Source: Kaistia dalseonensis
Lineage (GTDB): Bacteria > Pseudomonadota > Alphaproteobacteria > Rhizobiales > Kaistiaceae
DNA length: 64,000 nt
NCBI RefSeq assembly: GCF_030814715.1
Contig: NZ_JAUSVO010000008.1
Span: 124,001-188,000, forward strand
Reading direction: 5' to 3'
Position numbers and translations under genes: made by a program. This document shows positions 17,781 through 26,817 of the stretch, in pieces (position 1 is the first letter of the stretch; each line of letters opens with the position of its first letter). Under the pieces are notes generated by a model that did not search any database, was not told the DNA's origin, and saw only the letters and a list, made by a program, of their open reading frames with translations.

Positions 17781-18779
17781 TCAGACGGTTGCCGGCGTGG
17801 CGATGTCGAGCCTCTGCCTGTCGCTGTCCGCCTTCGGGCCGGCCGTCTCCAGCGTCGCCGCGACATGGCGGGAAAACTCGGTCATGCCCTGCTTGATGCG
17901 CTCGAGCAGGACGGCGCCGGCCGTCGGCAGCGTCCGTCCCTGCTTCGCATAGACCGTCAGCAGTGGTGCGCCGATGGCAGGGTCGCGGATCGGGATGAAG
18001 ACGATCTCGCGTGCGGCGATCTCCCGCAATATCCCGACCGGCGAGCGAATGCCGATGCCGAGCCCGGCCCGGACGAGATTCGTCACCGCGTCGGATGCGT
18101 TCGTCTCGACGAAGGAGTGGCGCGCGGTCCAGCCATTGATGAGCGAATAGAGCACCGTACCGCCGCCGCTGCCCTCCCGCATCTGCACCATCTGCTCGTG
18201 AACGAGGTCCGACATCTTGAGCGTCGATCGTCCGACGAGCGAATGGTCCGGCGCGGCAATGACGCCGACGGGCATGGCGGCTTCCGATTCGACCGAGATG
18301 TCCGTCCGGTGCGGTGGCGCCATGGCGATGCCGATATCCGCGCCGCCATCGACCACCGCCGCCATCACGCCGAGCGCAACCGTCACGTCGATCGAATAGG
18401 TGACCTTCGGAAACTCCCGGTGAAATGCGGCGAGCACCTGAGGCAGGAAATCGCGCGCAATGCCATCCTCGCAGGAAATCGACACATGACCTCGCCTCAG
18501 GCCGCGCAGGTCGTCGATTTCCGACATGGCCTTGTCGAGATCGCGCTCGAGCCGCAGCACATAGCGATAGAGCACCTCGCCGGCAGCCGTCAGGCGTACG
18601 CCCTCGGCCAGCCGTTCGAAGAGTTTGCACTCCATCTGATCCTCGAGCTTGAGGATCTGTCGATTGATGGCGGAGGCGGCGACATGGAGATGTTCCGCAG
18701 CCTGGCGCATGGATCCGCAGCGCACCGTCTCGCGGAAATAGCGCAGCGCCACGAGGTGGACGTGCATGAATGCTGACAT
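17781..18779 (-). CDS. LysR family transcriptional regulator
   Basis: A 332-residue LysR-type regulator: N-terminal HTH (FRETVRCGSMRQAAEHLHVA, then SAINRQILKLEDQM) followed by the periplasmic-binding-like effector domain (SISCEDGIARDFLPQVLAAF, GIAMAPPH). It is the last gene of the minus-strand run that begins with the NitT/TauT-type importer, and lies 106 bp after the ureidoglycolate-lyase-like gene, so it may have its own promoter. It probably controls that run. Confidence 0.92.
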   Translation of the reverse strand: MSAFMHVHLVALRYFRETVRCGSMRQAAEHLHVAASAINRQILKLEDQMECKLFERLAEGVRLTAAGEVLYRYVLRLERDLDKAMSEIDDLRGLRRGHVSISCEDGIARDFLPQVLAAFHREFPKVTYSIDVTVALGVMAAVVDGGADIGIAMAPPHRTDISVESEAAMPVGVIAAPDHSLVGRSTLKMSDLVHEQMVQMREGSGGGTVLYSLINGWTARHSFVETNASDAVTNLVRAGLGIGIRSPVGILREIAAREIVFIPIRDPAIGAPLLTVYAKQGRTLPTAGAVLLERIKQGMTEFSRHVAATLETAGPKADSDRQRLDIATPATV

Positions 18780-18885
18780 GGCTGCCGATCCGTGGGGTTA
18801 TCGGGCTAGCCTATAGGAAAGGCATGTGGCGACATTAGGTGCCGCGCCGTTGCGTCGCAAGATGCGGTCTGCAGTGGCGCGGGCG

Positions 18886-19410
18886 TCAGCTCTTCGCGGG
18901 GTCGATCACCTTGAAATTGTAGCCGAAGGTGCGGCCGAGATTGACGGTGAAATGATCGACCACATTGGTGTCGATCAGCTCCAGATTGAAGAACTTCATT
19001 TCCGCGTCGTGGAAATAGGGCCCGGCATGCCAACTGCCCCTGTAGAGCAGCACCGCGACATCGCCCGGAATGACGAAGGCGCGGATCGCCTCCGGATCCG
19101 GCTTGTCGCCGTCGCCAACCGGCGGCGCGACACAGAGCAGCCAGGACTTGCCGCCAACCGAGGCGAGCACCTGGGTCACGTCGCCATGCCGCGTAATGCC
19201 GTTGACGTCATAGCCGCGATAGTCGAGCCGCATGATGTAGAAGCGCGGCGCGCCGCCCGACAGGTCGAGGGCGGCGTCGATGGCGCCTGCCGGAACCATG
19301 TCCTCGGTCGGCTCGATCAGCCGGCCAAAGGGCAGAAAGGCCTCCGCCGTGATCGGCTCGGCGATCAGCGGGCGGCGTTCGACGTCGAGGGTGGCTTGTG
19401 GTGTGGTCAT
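18886..19410 (-). CDS. allA: Ureidoglycolate lyase family protein
   Basis: A 174-residue cupin-fold protein resembling AllA, which splits ureidoglycolate into glyoxylate and urea at the end of allantoin degradation. Family features include AFLPFGRLIEP near the N-terminus, DKPDPEAIRAFVIPGDVAVL, and the YRGSWHAGPYF segment matching the conserved G-x-W-H region. It lies 18 bp after an LLM monooxygenase and next to an importer, not beside other allantoin genes, so the true substrate may be a different ureido acid. Confidence 0.78.
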   Translation of the reverse strand: MTTPQATLDVERRPLIAEPITAEAFLPFGRLIEPTEDMVPAGAIDAALDLSGGAPRFYIMRLDYRGYDVNGITRHGDVTQVLASVGGKSWLLCVAPPVGDGDKPDPEAIRAFVIPGDVAVLLYRGSWHAGPYFHDAEMKFFNLELIDTNVVDHFTVNLGRTFGYNFKVIDPAKS

Positions 19411-19428
19411 GCGTTCTACCAAGGGAGA

Positions 19429-20454
19429 TCAGGCGACGGAGCGCGCTGCGGTCACGTCGTTCAAGGAAATCAGCGGGCGAACTTCGGTCTGCACCAGCGA
19501 CATGGAACGGCGCACATCCTCGGTGGCGAGGCCGGGGATCTGGGCCATGATGTCGAGCTGGTCGATACCGGTCGTCTCGATATAGGCGTTGAGTTCGGCG
19601 GCGACGTCTTCCGGCGAGCCGATGATGAAGCTCGCCAGGCGCCGGCGTTCCTCGTCGCTCTGGATCGTCGCCGGGGCCATGCCGGTTTCGACGGCGTGCT
19701 TGTGATAGCCCTTGCCGAGCATCAGCCGGAAATAGCTTTCAGCTGCGGCCGCGCTGCGCTCCAGTGCTTCGGCTCGCGTCGGCGCGACGAAGACGAGGCG
19801 AACGCCGCGTGTGCGACCCGTGCCGCCGGCCGCCCGGTAGCGCGCAATATAGGGCGCCTGGACATGGGGCATCTCGGCCTGGCCGACCACGAGATTGATG
19901 CCGCGCAGCGCCAGATGGTCGATGCTGCTCTCATCGCGCGCGGCGGCCCAGATGGCGCCGCGGATGGCGGGATCGGGTCGCGGTGCGATCGCCGGGCCGA
20001 TCTCGCCGGCGAGAATGCCGAGCAATTCGTCGAGCAGGGCACGAAAGCGGGCGGCCTTGGTGGCGCGATCTTCCTCGACCAGCTGGTTGGCGCCGAGCCC
20101 GACGCCGAACTCGACCCGTCCCTCTGCTAGTATGTGCAGCAGGCTCATTTCCTCAGCGGTGCGCTGGGCCGTCGTGGTCGAGAGCACGCGAACGCCGGTT
20201 CCGACCTTGATCCGCTTCGTCTTGGCCGCGATATGGGCGAGGAAGACTTCGGATGCCGGCACGCGGCCATAGAACGGATTGTCCGGCCTCACATGATGAT
20301 GCTCGCCGATCCAGATCGAATCGAAGCCGAGCTCGTCGGCGCAGATGATCTCGTCGAGCGCGGTGCGGATGGCGTCGCGGTCGCTGACGTCATTGGCTGC
20401 CCACATCTGGTTCATGATGCCCATCGGGGCGAGGCGGGTGGCAGTCGCGGGCAT
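19429..20454 (-). CDS. LLM class flavin-dependent oxidoreductase
   Basis: A 341-residue TIM-barrel flavin oxidoreductase of the bacterial luciferase-like class, usually fed FMNH2 or F420H2. Typical segments are GFDSIWIGEHHH, TKRIKVGTGVRVLSTTTAQR, and EGRVEFGVGLGANQ. ATG 20454 follows GGAGGAGACG; the longer open frame upstream is out of the family and overlaps the permease. Relatives oxidise alkanesulfonates, pyrimidines (RutA) or nitrilotriacetate; next to a nitrogen-type importer and an AllA-like protein, ring or C-N bond oxidation is a reasonable guess. Confidence 0.88.
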   Translation of the reverse strand: MPATATRLAPMGIMNQMWAANDVSDRDAIRTALDEIICADELGFDSIWIGEHHHVRPDNPFYGRVPASEVFLAHIAAKTKRIKVGTGVRVLSTTTAQRTAEEMSLLHILAEGRVEFGVGLGANQLVEEDRATKAARFRALLDELLGILAGEIGPAIAPRPDPAIRGAIWAAARDESSIDHLALRGINLVVGQAEMPHVQAPYIARYRAAGGTGRTRGVRLVFVAPTRAEALERSAAAAESYFRLMLGKGYHKHAVETGMAPATIQSDEERRRLASFIIGSPEDVAAELNAYIETTGIDQLDIMAQIPGLATEDVRRSMSLVQTEVRPLISLNDVTAARSVA

Positions 20455-20471
20455 AGGCGTCTCCTCCAGTT

Positions 20472-21320
20472 CTATTCGGATGCGGGCCGCTTGCGGCTGA
20501 CGAGCCAGGGCGCCACACGGGCTTCGGCGAGCACGACGAGGCCGTAAACCAGCATGCTGACGATGGTGCCGACGAGCACGACGGCCCAGACCTGCGGCAT
20601 GCGGTACTGGCTGCCATAGAGCACGATCAGATGGCCGAGGCCGCGATCGGCCGCGATCCATTCGGCGACGATCGCCGCGACGAAGCAGGCGCAGGCCGAG
20701 AGTTTCAGCGCGTTGAAGAGGAAGGGGATCGAGGCCGGCAGGCGCACCATCCACAATTGCTGCCGGCGCGTGGCGGAGAGCGTGTAGAGAAGCTCCATCA
20801 CCTCGGCATCGGCGCTCTTCAATCCACGCAGCGCGTTGACCAGCATGGGGAAGAAGACGAGGAAGATCGTCACGAAGATCTTCGGCGCCATGCCATTGCC
20901 GAACCAGATGATCAGCGCCGGCGCGACCGCAACGATCGGCACGGCCTGCGCGGCCATGGCGAGCGGATAGACCGTGCGCCGGCTCCACTCCGAATAGAGG
21001 AAGACGACGGCGAGCAGGAAGCCGAGCAGGTTGCCGAGCACGAAGCCCGTCAAGGCCTCGATGGTCGTGAAGGCGGTATTGTAGAGAATGGTGCCGCCAT
21101 CGATCGCGAACGCGTTCAGGATGGCGGTCGGCGAGGGGAGGATCAGCGGTGAGATGTAGCCGGCCTCGGTGATGAACTGCCAAAGCCCGATGACGAGGAT
21201 GAAGACCAGGATCGGCGCGATGATCGCGCGAGGCCTTGGCATGGCTGCCAGTCCGGCGCCGAGCCAGGCGGGGAGGCCAAAGGAGCCGGATTTGGCAAAG
21301 GTTTCGCTTTGAAGGGCCAT
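20472..21320 (-). CDS. ABC transporter permease, NitT/TauT type
   Basis: A 282-residue inner-membrane permease of the SsuC/TauC group with about six TM segments and the cytoplasmic coupling motif ADAEVMELLYTLSATRRQQLW (EAA loop). It pairs with the permease just upstream (11-bp gap) to form a heterodimeric channel for the importer whose binding protein and ATPase open this operon. Confidence 0.93.
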   Translation of the reverse strand: MALQSETFAKSGSFGLPAWLGAGLAAMPRPRAIIAPILVFILVIGLWQFITEAGYISPLILPSPTAILNAFAIDGGTILYNTAFTTIEALTGFVLGNLLGFLLAVVFLYSEWSRRTVYPLAMAAQAVPIVAVAPALIIWFGNGMAPKIFVTIFLVFFPMLVNALRGLKSADAEVMELLYTLSATRRQQLWMVRLPASIPFLFNALKLSACACFVAAIVAEWIAADRGLGHLIVLYGSQYRMPQVWAVVLVGTIVSMLVYGLVVLAEARVAPWLVSRKRPASE

Positions 21321-21331
21321 GGATCCGTCCG

Positions 21332-22168
21332 TCAGAGATCGGTCGCCGTCGCGGTCCAGCGATGGAGCATGCGCTCCACCAGCACGACGATCGCGAGGAG
21401 TATCAGCGTTAGCCCGGCGGCGACGATGATCGCGGCCCAGAGGGTCGGCAGTTTGAAATACTGGCCGGAAATGACGACGAGATAGCCGAGGCCCTTATTG
21501 GCGCCGATCCATTCGGCAACGATCGCGCCGATGAACGCGGCGGATGCGCTGACCTTGAGCGCGGCGAAGAGATAGGGGATCGATGCCGGCCAATCCACGA
21601 TCCTGAGCCGCTGCCAGCGGCTGGCCGAGAGCGTGTGCATCATCTCGTGATAGTCGACATCGGCGGAGGCGAGGCCGCGGATCATGTTGAGGAAAGCCGG
21701 GAAATAGACCGAGATCGACACGACCGCGATGACCGGCGGCAATCCGCGGCCGAGGACGATGACGAGCAGCGGCGTGAAGGCGATGATCGGGATCGCGCGC
21801 GAAATCAGCGCGAAGGGATAGAAGGCATCCTTGAGCAGGCCCGAATAGGAAAAGACGATCGCCATCAGTACGGCGGCACAATTGCCGATCACGAAGCCGG
21901 CCAGAGCCTCGCTGATCGTGTAGAGCGCATGCTTGGTCAGCACGCTGTAATTCTTGATGAATTCGTTGAAGATGGCCTCCGGCGACGGGAGGATATAGCG
22001 CGGTATGATGCCGGCGGCCGAGAGCGCGGCCCAGATCGCGATCAGCGCGACGGTGAACAGGACCGGCGGCAGGATCAGCCCAAGCGGCAGGCGAAACCCC
22101 GGCGTCTCGGAGCGTCCTGTGTCCTCGGCCGATCCGGCATCAGCGACCGTGATGCTGCTCATGGTCAT
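21332..22168 (-). CDS. ABC transporter permease, NitT/TauT type
   Basis: A 278-residue paralogue of the downstream permease (shared LPSP, GNxxxFL and EAA-loop DYHEMMHTLSASRWQRLR patterns). About six TM segments follow a polar N-terminus. ATG 22168 has GCGGAGA upstream. Having two permease genes in tandem indicates a heterodimer rather than the single-permease arrangement of ssu. Confidence 0.92.
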   Translation of the reverse strand: MTMSSITVADAGSAEDTGRSETPGFRLPLGLILPPVLFTVALIAIWAALSAAGIIPRYILPSPEAIFNEFIKNYSVLTKHALYTISEALAGFVIGNCAAVLMAIVFSYSGLLKDAFYPFALISRAIPIIAFTPLLVIVLGRGLPPVIAVVSISVYFPAFLNMIRGLASADVDYHEMMHTLSASRWQRLRIVDWPASIPYLFAALKVSASAAFIGAIVAEWIGANKGLGYLVVISGQYFKLPTLWAAIIVAAGLTLILLAIVVLVERMLHRWTATATDL

Positions 22169-22270
22169 TCTCCGCAGAGTGCAACGTCGACTAGAAGCGG
22201 CCGACATTGGTCATTCAAAATGGTTCGCGGGGGCCATGTCCGGCCCCCGCCTTGGGTCAGGCGTCGCCGA

Positions 22271-23320
22271 CTACATCTTCGGCGGGGCGACCTTCTCGAG
22301 GATCTCGGTCGTCAGCATGCTGGTCGGGTCGATCTTGGTGTCCGTGACCTTGGAGACGAAGGCGTTCTCGGCCGTCTCGGCCCAGGTCTTCGGGTTGACC
22401 CACATGAAGCCCTTCTCGGCCGTGAAGGCGTCCTTCATGTAAAGCGCCTGCTTGCCGGCCTGGTAGGTCTGCTGGTCGATGTCGAGACCATCGGTGAAGC
22501 CGCCGTCGACCATGAACTTGGCAGCCGCGTCCGGATCCTTGAAGAAGTCCATCCAGGCCTTGACCTCGGCGCGGAGATACTTGACCAGCAGTTCCTTCTT
22601 GGCCGGATCGTTGAAGAACGCTTCCGTCACGAAGTAGGAATCATTCTGCGAGTTGAGGCCGTAATCGCCAAAGGAGAACACGTTCACCGGAACGCCCGCC
22701 GCCTCGATCAGGCGCGGCTCGTTGAAGGCGAAGGTCGTGACCTCGCAGTCGATCTGGCCGGAGATCAGCACCGAGATGTCGTTCGGGCCGATCGTGGTCG
22801 TCTGGACTGTGGCCGGGTCGATGTTGTTCTTGCTCATGAACAGGTCGGCGAAGGGCTTGGACGGCGTCTTGACGCCGAGGCGCTTGCCGGCGAGGTCCGT
22901 CGCCTTCTCGATGCCGGAATCCTTGCGGCAGGTCATGGCCACCGGCGTCTTCTGGAACTCGGCCGCGAAGACCTTGAACTTGCCGCCCTGTGATGTGCCG
23001 GCGAGGATCTGCTCGGGATTGGAGATGCCGATATCCACCGTACCGGCCGAGACCATTTGCACCTGGTCCACGCCCTGGCCGGCGGGGATGATGGTGACGT
23101 CGAGGCCTTCATCCTTGAAGTAGCCCATCTTCAGCGCGTATTCGGCGCCGAAGGATTCGACGTTCGGCACGTAGCCGAGCACGACGGAGAGCTTGGTGAG
23201 TTCCTCCGCCTGGGCCTGACCGAGGCCGGCCAGCGCGATGGCGGCAAAGCCCAGCGCGGCAGCGGTGGCGCGGAGCGGCCGGCGCTTTGTCTCAATCGTT
23301 GCGAAAGGGCCTGTCGGCAT
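22271..23320 (-). CDS. ABC transporter substrate-binding protein, NMT1/SsuA-like
   Basis: A 349-residue periplasmic binding protein with a Sec signal peptide (cleavage after GQAQA). The mature sequence has the NMT1/THI5-like fold: LGYVPNVESFGAEYALKMGYF, IIPAGQGVDQVQMVSAGTVDIG, and DLAGKRLGVKTPSKPF. It delivers the substrate to the two permeases below. Relatives bind sulfonates, nitrate, pyrimidine precursors and riboflavin; the ligand here is unknown. Confidence 0.92.
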   Translation of the reverse strand: MPTGPFATIETKRRPLRATAAALGFAAIALAGLGQAQAEELTKLSVVLGYVPNVESFGAEYALKMGYFKDEGLDVTIIPAGQGVDQVQMVSAGTVDIGISNPEQILAGTSQGGKFKVFAAEFQKTPVAMTCRKDSGIEKATDLAGKRLGVKTPSKPFADLFMSKNNIDPATVQTTTIGPNDISVLISGQIDCEVTTFAFNEPRLIEAAGVPVNVFSFGDYGLNSQNDSYFVTEAFFNDPAKKELLVKYLRAEVKAWMDFFKDPDAAAKFMVDGGFTDGLDIDQQTYQAGKQALYMKDAFTAEKGFMWVNPKTWAETAENAFVSKVTDTKIDPTSMLTTEILEKVAPPKM

Positions 23321-23329
23321 CAGTTTCTC

Positions 23330-24160
23330 CTAGGCGGTGGCGTAAGTTGAGGCGGTATGGACAGCAGGCCGCGCCGTCGGCGCCGGTCCGTGCAGGGCGT
23401 GGCGCAACTCGGCCTCGTAGGCCGCAAACTGCGGATCGTCGCGCATGTCGGCCGTGCGGTCATGGCCGAAGCCGATCTCGACGCGATGCGAGATCCGGCC
23501 GGGACGCGGCGACATCACGGCGACCGTATCGGACAGGATGATCGCCTCGCTGATCGAGTGCGTGACCAGAAGCAGCGTTGCCGATGTCTCCTTGAGGATG
23601 CGCAGCAGCTCGAAGTTCAGCTTTTCGCGCGTGATCTCGTCGAGCGCGCCGAAGGGCTCGTCCATCAGCAGGAAGCGCGGCTTGAGCGTCAGGGCGCGCG
23701 CAATCGCGGCGCGCTGGCGCATGCCGCCGGAAAGCTCGGATGGAAAAGCCTGCTCGAACCCCTTGAGGCCGACCAGTTCGATCGCCTCTTCCGCCCGCCG
23801 CCGCCGGTCGGCCTTGTCGACGCCTGCGACCTCGAGCCCGAGTTCGACATTGGCGAGGATCTTGCGCCAGGGCAGCATGGTGGATTGCTGGGAGACGAGG
23901 GCATAGGTGCGGGCGGCGCGCGCCTCGGCCGGGGAAACGCCGCCAATGAGCGCCGTGCCGCTGGTCGGCTTGACGATATCGGCCAGGATGCGCAGCAAGG
24001 TCGACTTGCCACAGCCCGAGGCACCGATCAGCGAGGCCCAGTTGCCCGCGGGAATTTCAAGATTGCAGCCGACAAGCGCGGTCGTGACCTGTTCGCCACG
24101 ACGATAGACCATCCCGACATCCCGAATGGACATGCCGCCTTCGGACGATATGGCAACCAT
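23330..24160 (-). CDS. ABC transporter ATP-binding protein, NitT/TauT type
   Basis: A 276-residue ATPase with Walker A GASGCGKST, Q-loop VSQQSTMLPW, signature LSGGMRQRAA, Walker B RFLLMDEP and the switch histidine in LLVTHSISEA. It is the promoter-proximal gene of the importer operon, 9 bp before the binding-protein gene. ATG 24160 was chosen; MSIRDVG at 24133 is an alternative. A longer open frame upstream lacks family similarity. Confidence 0.93.
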   Translation of the reverse strand: MVAISSEGGMSIRDVGMVYRRGEQVTTALVGCNLEIPAGNWASLIGASGCGKSTLLRILADIVKPTSGTALIGGVSPAEARAARTYALVSQQSTMLPWRKILANVELGLEVAGVDKADRRRRAEEAIELVGLKGFEQAFPSELSGGMRQRAAIARALTLKPRFLLMDEPFGALDEITREKLNFELLRILKETSATLLLVTHSISEAIILSDTVAVMSPRPGRISHRVEIGFGHDRTADMRDDPQFAAYEAELRHALHGPAPTARPAVHTASTYATA

Positions 24161-24725
24161 GGACAACACTCCACCGCGCTGCCTTGGCGATGCAGCAGCG
24201 GCAAGAAAAACCGGTCGTCTCCTTGGTCTGCTCGGAACGGATACGATCCGTCCCGTTTTCCCTTGCCTAATAGATCTTTCAAAGCTCGGCAGATGCTGCC
24301 GATCAGCTCGGAAGACCCAATTTTTTCTATTTTTCTTCTCCATTTGACCGAGATCAACTCTCTGTCCCGGAGAATATGGAAGAGTGTGCCGGCTTGGTTT
24401 GAGCCTACAAAGCGCTGATTTCGTTACGGCCCGTTGCGCAATCGGCAACGCCCCCGTTCTCTTATCGGCACGTGCAAAGGCGATTGGTTGCGTTGCAGCT
24501 TTCGCCCGTTGCTCTTGGCTTGCCGCCTTACGGATCGTCGAATAGAGCCGCGGGAGACGATGCTCGAACAGCCTCGCGGGTCGTTGGCGATGACGGCGCG
24601 CAACCCCGCGCCGGTGGCAGCTCCGCGACGAATCGTGCAGGGAAAGCTCTCGATCCGGCGCCCTCCCAGCTTTCGGCGTGCCAGGACGCACCAGTTTCCT
24701 CGCAAAGCAGTCATGGGAGTGGACA
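24161..24725. promoter_or_regulatory. 565-bp divergent control region between the two nitrogen-compound operons
   Basis: No gene is supported here. The part next to the ATPase gene (24200-24420) is AT-richer, with a long T/C-rich stretch at 24320-24345, and should contain the leftward promoter. GTTGC-GCAATC-GGCAAC near 24433-24449 is a small inverted repeat. No riboswitch motif was recognised. Confidence 0.45.
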
Positions 24726-26027
24726 ATGGTTCTGGCTCGCGAAGCCTTGCTCGACGGCATTTCGGCAGCCGTGGACGGCAACTGGGATCGTCAGATCGAA
24801 TGGCTGAAGCGGCTCGTGGAATTCCCGAGCACGCGCGGCAATGAGGGGCCATGCCAGGATTGGCTCGCAAGCGAATTTGCACGGCGGAACTGGTCTGTCG
24901 ACCGCTTCACGATCGACGAAGTGCCGATCGAGGGCAAGCCGGGCTATTCGCCGGCGGTCGATGTCGATTATTCGAAGGCCGTGCAGGTCGTCGCAACCTG
25001 CCGCGCCGAAGAGCCGACCGGCCGCAGCCTGATTCTGCAGGGCCATATCGATGTCGTGCCGCCGGGGCCGCTCGAACAATGGGACCATCCGCCGTTCGAG
25101 CCTCATATCGCCGACGGCTTCATGCATGGCCGCGGCGCCAACGACATGAAGGTCGGCGTTGCGTCGATGGTATTTGCGCTCGACGCGCTGCGCGATCTCG
25201 GGCTCCAGCCCGCGGCGGATGTCTTCGTCGAGACGGTCAGCGAGGAGGAATGCACGGGCAACGGCGCGCTCGCGACCCTGGTGCGGGGCTATCGTGCCGA
25301 TGCCTGCCTTATTCCCGAGGCGCTCGACAACAAGCTGCTGCGGGCCGAACTCGGCTCGGTATGGTTCCGCGTGCGGATTCTGGGCAAGCCCGTCCATGTC
25401 CTTCAGGCGCAGGCGGGCGCGAGCGCGATTCTCACGGCCTATGACTATATCGGCGCGCTGCAGGCGCTGACGGCGCGGATCAACGAGCGCGCGAAATCCC
25501 ACCCCTGGTTCGGTCATATCGACAATCCGGTCAAGTTCAGCTGCGGCAAGATTCGCGGCGGCGATTGGCTCGGCTCGGTGCCGGCCTGGTGCGAGATCGA
25601 ATGTCGGTTGAGCGTGCTGCCCGGCGATGCACTGGCTGACGTCCGTTCATGGGTGATCGAGGCGGTCGAAGACTGCGCGCGCCGGCTGGGGAACGACAAG
25701 GCGCCGGAGGTGACATGGATAGGCTTCCAGGCCGACGGGCATGTCTTTCATCCCGGCACGGATGCCGAAGCGGTCCTCGCAGAGGCGCATAAGGCCGTGT
25801 TCGGTACCGCGCTCGAGACCTTCAGTCAGACGGCGACGAGCGATACACGCCAATACGACCTCTATTACGGCATCCCGACGCTCTGCTATGGCTCATGCGG
25901 CTCAGGGAGCCATAGCGCGGCCGAGCGCACCGATCTGGTCAGCATGCGCGAGACGACCAAAGCGATCGCCCTCTTCATTGCCGAGTGGTGCGGCGTCCGT
26001 CCGCTGGATGCACGCTCCGCCGGCTGA
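24726..26027 (+). CDS. M20/ArgE-DapE family peptidase or deacylase
   Basis: A 433-residue metallohydrolase of the M20 clan, which removes acyl or carbamoyl groups from amino acids or cleaves small amides. The di-zinc site is visible: GHIDVVPPG (His, Asp), GRGANDMKVG, the catalytic Glu pair SEEECTGNG, and a C-terminal GSGSHSAAERTD region. ATG 24726 follows GGGAGTGGACA. It is divergent from the importer operon and 260 bp before the Hyu operon, so it may process the ring-opened product of the HyuAB enzyme. Confidence 0.9.
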   Translation: MVLAREALLDGISAAVDGNWDRQIEWLKRLVEFPSTRGNEGPCQDWLASEFARRNWSVDRFTIDEVPIEGKPGYSPAVDVDYSKAVQVVATCRAEEPTGRSLILQGHIDVVPPGPLEQWDHPPFEPHIADGFMHGRGANDMKVGVASMVFALDALRDLGLQPAADVFVETVSEEECTGNGALATLVRGYRADACLIPEALDNKLLRAELGSVWFRVRILGKPVHVLQAQAGASAILTAYDYIGALQALTARINERAKSHPWFGHIDNPVKFSCGKIRGGDWLGSVPAWCEIECRLSVLPGDALADVRSWVIEAVEDCARRLGNDKAPEVTWIGFQADGHVFHPGTDAEAVLAEAHKAVFGTALETFSQTATSDTRQYDLYYGIPTLCYGSCGSGSHSAAERTDLVSMRETTKAIALFIAEWCGVRPLDARSAG

Positions 26028-26209
26028 TGTTCGCGCGGAACGGCGCGAACCTCCTTCAGGCAGACACTCATATGCCGGACCCACGCTTCGAACGTGTGGG
26101 ATCGACGTTGCGCGACCGATTCTGCAGGCCCCCCACCTGGTAGGAGAGGCATCAACCGCGCATCGCGTCGGCGATGACCGATGGAGATTGCGGGCACGCC
26201 CAAAAGTTA

Positions 26210-26222
26210 GGCGAATTTCGCC
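26210..26222. promoter_or_regulatory. Palindrome upstream of the GAF-hyuAB operon
   Basis: GGCGAA-T-TTCGCC is a perfect dyad 66 bp before the GAF gene start, in the short control region of the Hyu operon. It is a candidate operator; the regulator is unknown. Confidence 0.4.
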
Positions 26223-26288
26223 AGATCCGTCTTGTCGACAGTCTGAATGCAGGGTATTTTGAGGTGTGACTTAAAAGGACATACTTCA

Positions 26289-26801
26289 TTGGCATCGGAC
26301 TCGGATCACTGGGGCGATTTCCTGGTTGCCCTTGCGCAGAAGGGGCAGCCGCATTCGGTCTTTCAGGCCCTGGAGCGGCTGACCAAGGAAACGGTCGGAA
26401 CCAAGCTCTTCACGGCGACCACTTTCGATCTGGCGATCGGACAATCGCGCCGGACCTATTCGGAGAACGAGGCGGCCTATCCGACCGGTGGGTTCAAGCC
26501 GATGTCGCTCGGCCTCTGGTCCGAGACGGTGATCGACCGTCATGAGCCATTCTCGTCGCTGACGATCGAGGAAATCGCCGTCGTGTTTCCGGATTGGCCG
26601 CTCATCCAGTCGCTCGGTTGCGAATCCAATTGCAACATTCCCGTCGTCGTCGATGGCCGTGTGATCGGCACGATCAACCTGCTGCATGAGGCCGGTTACT
26701 ACACGACCGAGCGGGTCGCCGAGGCGATGAAGCTGCGGCCCTTTGCGGCGGTCGCCTTCCTGACGGCCGAGAAGATGGCCGCCGTCGAACTGATGTCTTA
26801 G
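26289..26801 (+). CDS. GAF domain protein of the hyuAB operon
   Basis: A 170-residue protein made of one GAF domain (FQALERLTKETVGTKLFTA, SLGCESNCNIPVVVDGRVIG, TINLLHEAGYYT). GAF domains bind small molecules; with no output domain it is either a ligand sensor or a helper subunit. TTG 26289 with AAAAGGA about 9 bases upstream was chosen because homologous proteins begin near here; 26247 is an alternative start. It is 16 bp before hyuA, indicating co-expression. Confidence 0.78.
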   Translation: MASDSDHWGDFLVALAQKGQPHSVFQALERLTKETVGTKLFTATTFDLAIGQSRRTYSENEAAYPTGGFKPMSLGLWSETVIDRHEPFSSLTIEEIAVVFPDWPLIQSLGCESNCNIPVVVDGRVIGTINLLHEAGYYTTERVAEAMKLRPFAAVAFLTAEKMAAVELMS

Positions 26802-26817
26802 GGAGCTGGAAACCGAC

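Noticed and set aside
19429-21183. One 584-residue protein joining a permease region to the LLM oxidoreductase
   Set aside because: The upstream part is out of frame with the real permease; the LLM start at 20454 has an excellent ribosome site.
24161-24725. Possible TPP or other riboswitch before the NMT1-like importer
   Set aside because: NMT1/THI5-like binding proteins prompted a check, but the conserved TPP-aptamer CTGAGA element was not seen.
23330-24781. A 483-residue version of the NitT/TauT ATPase
   Set aside because: The extra N-terminal residues look like translated control region and overlap the divergent M20 gene.
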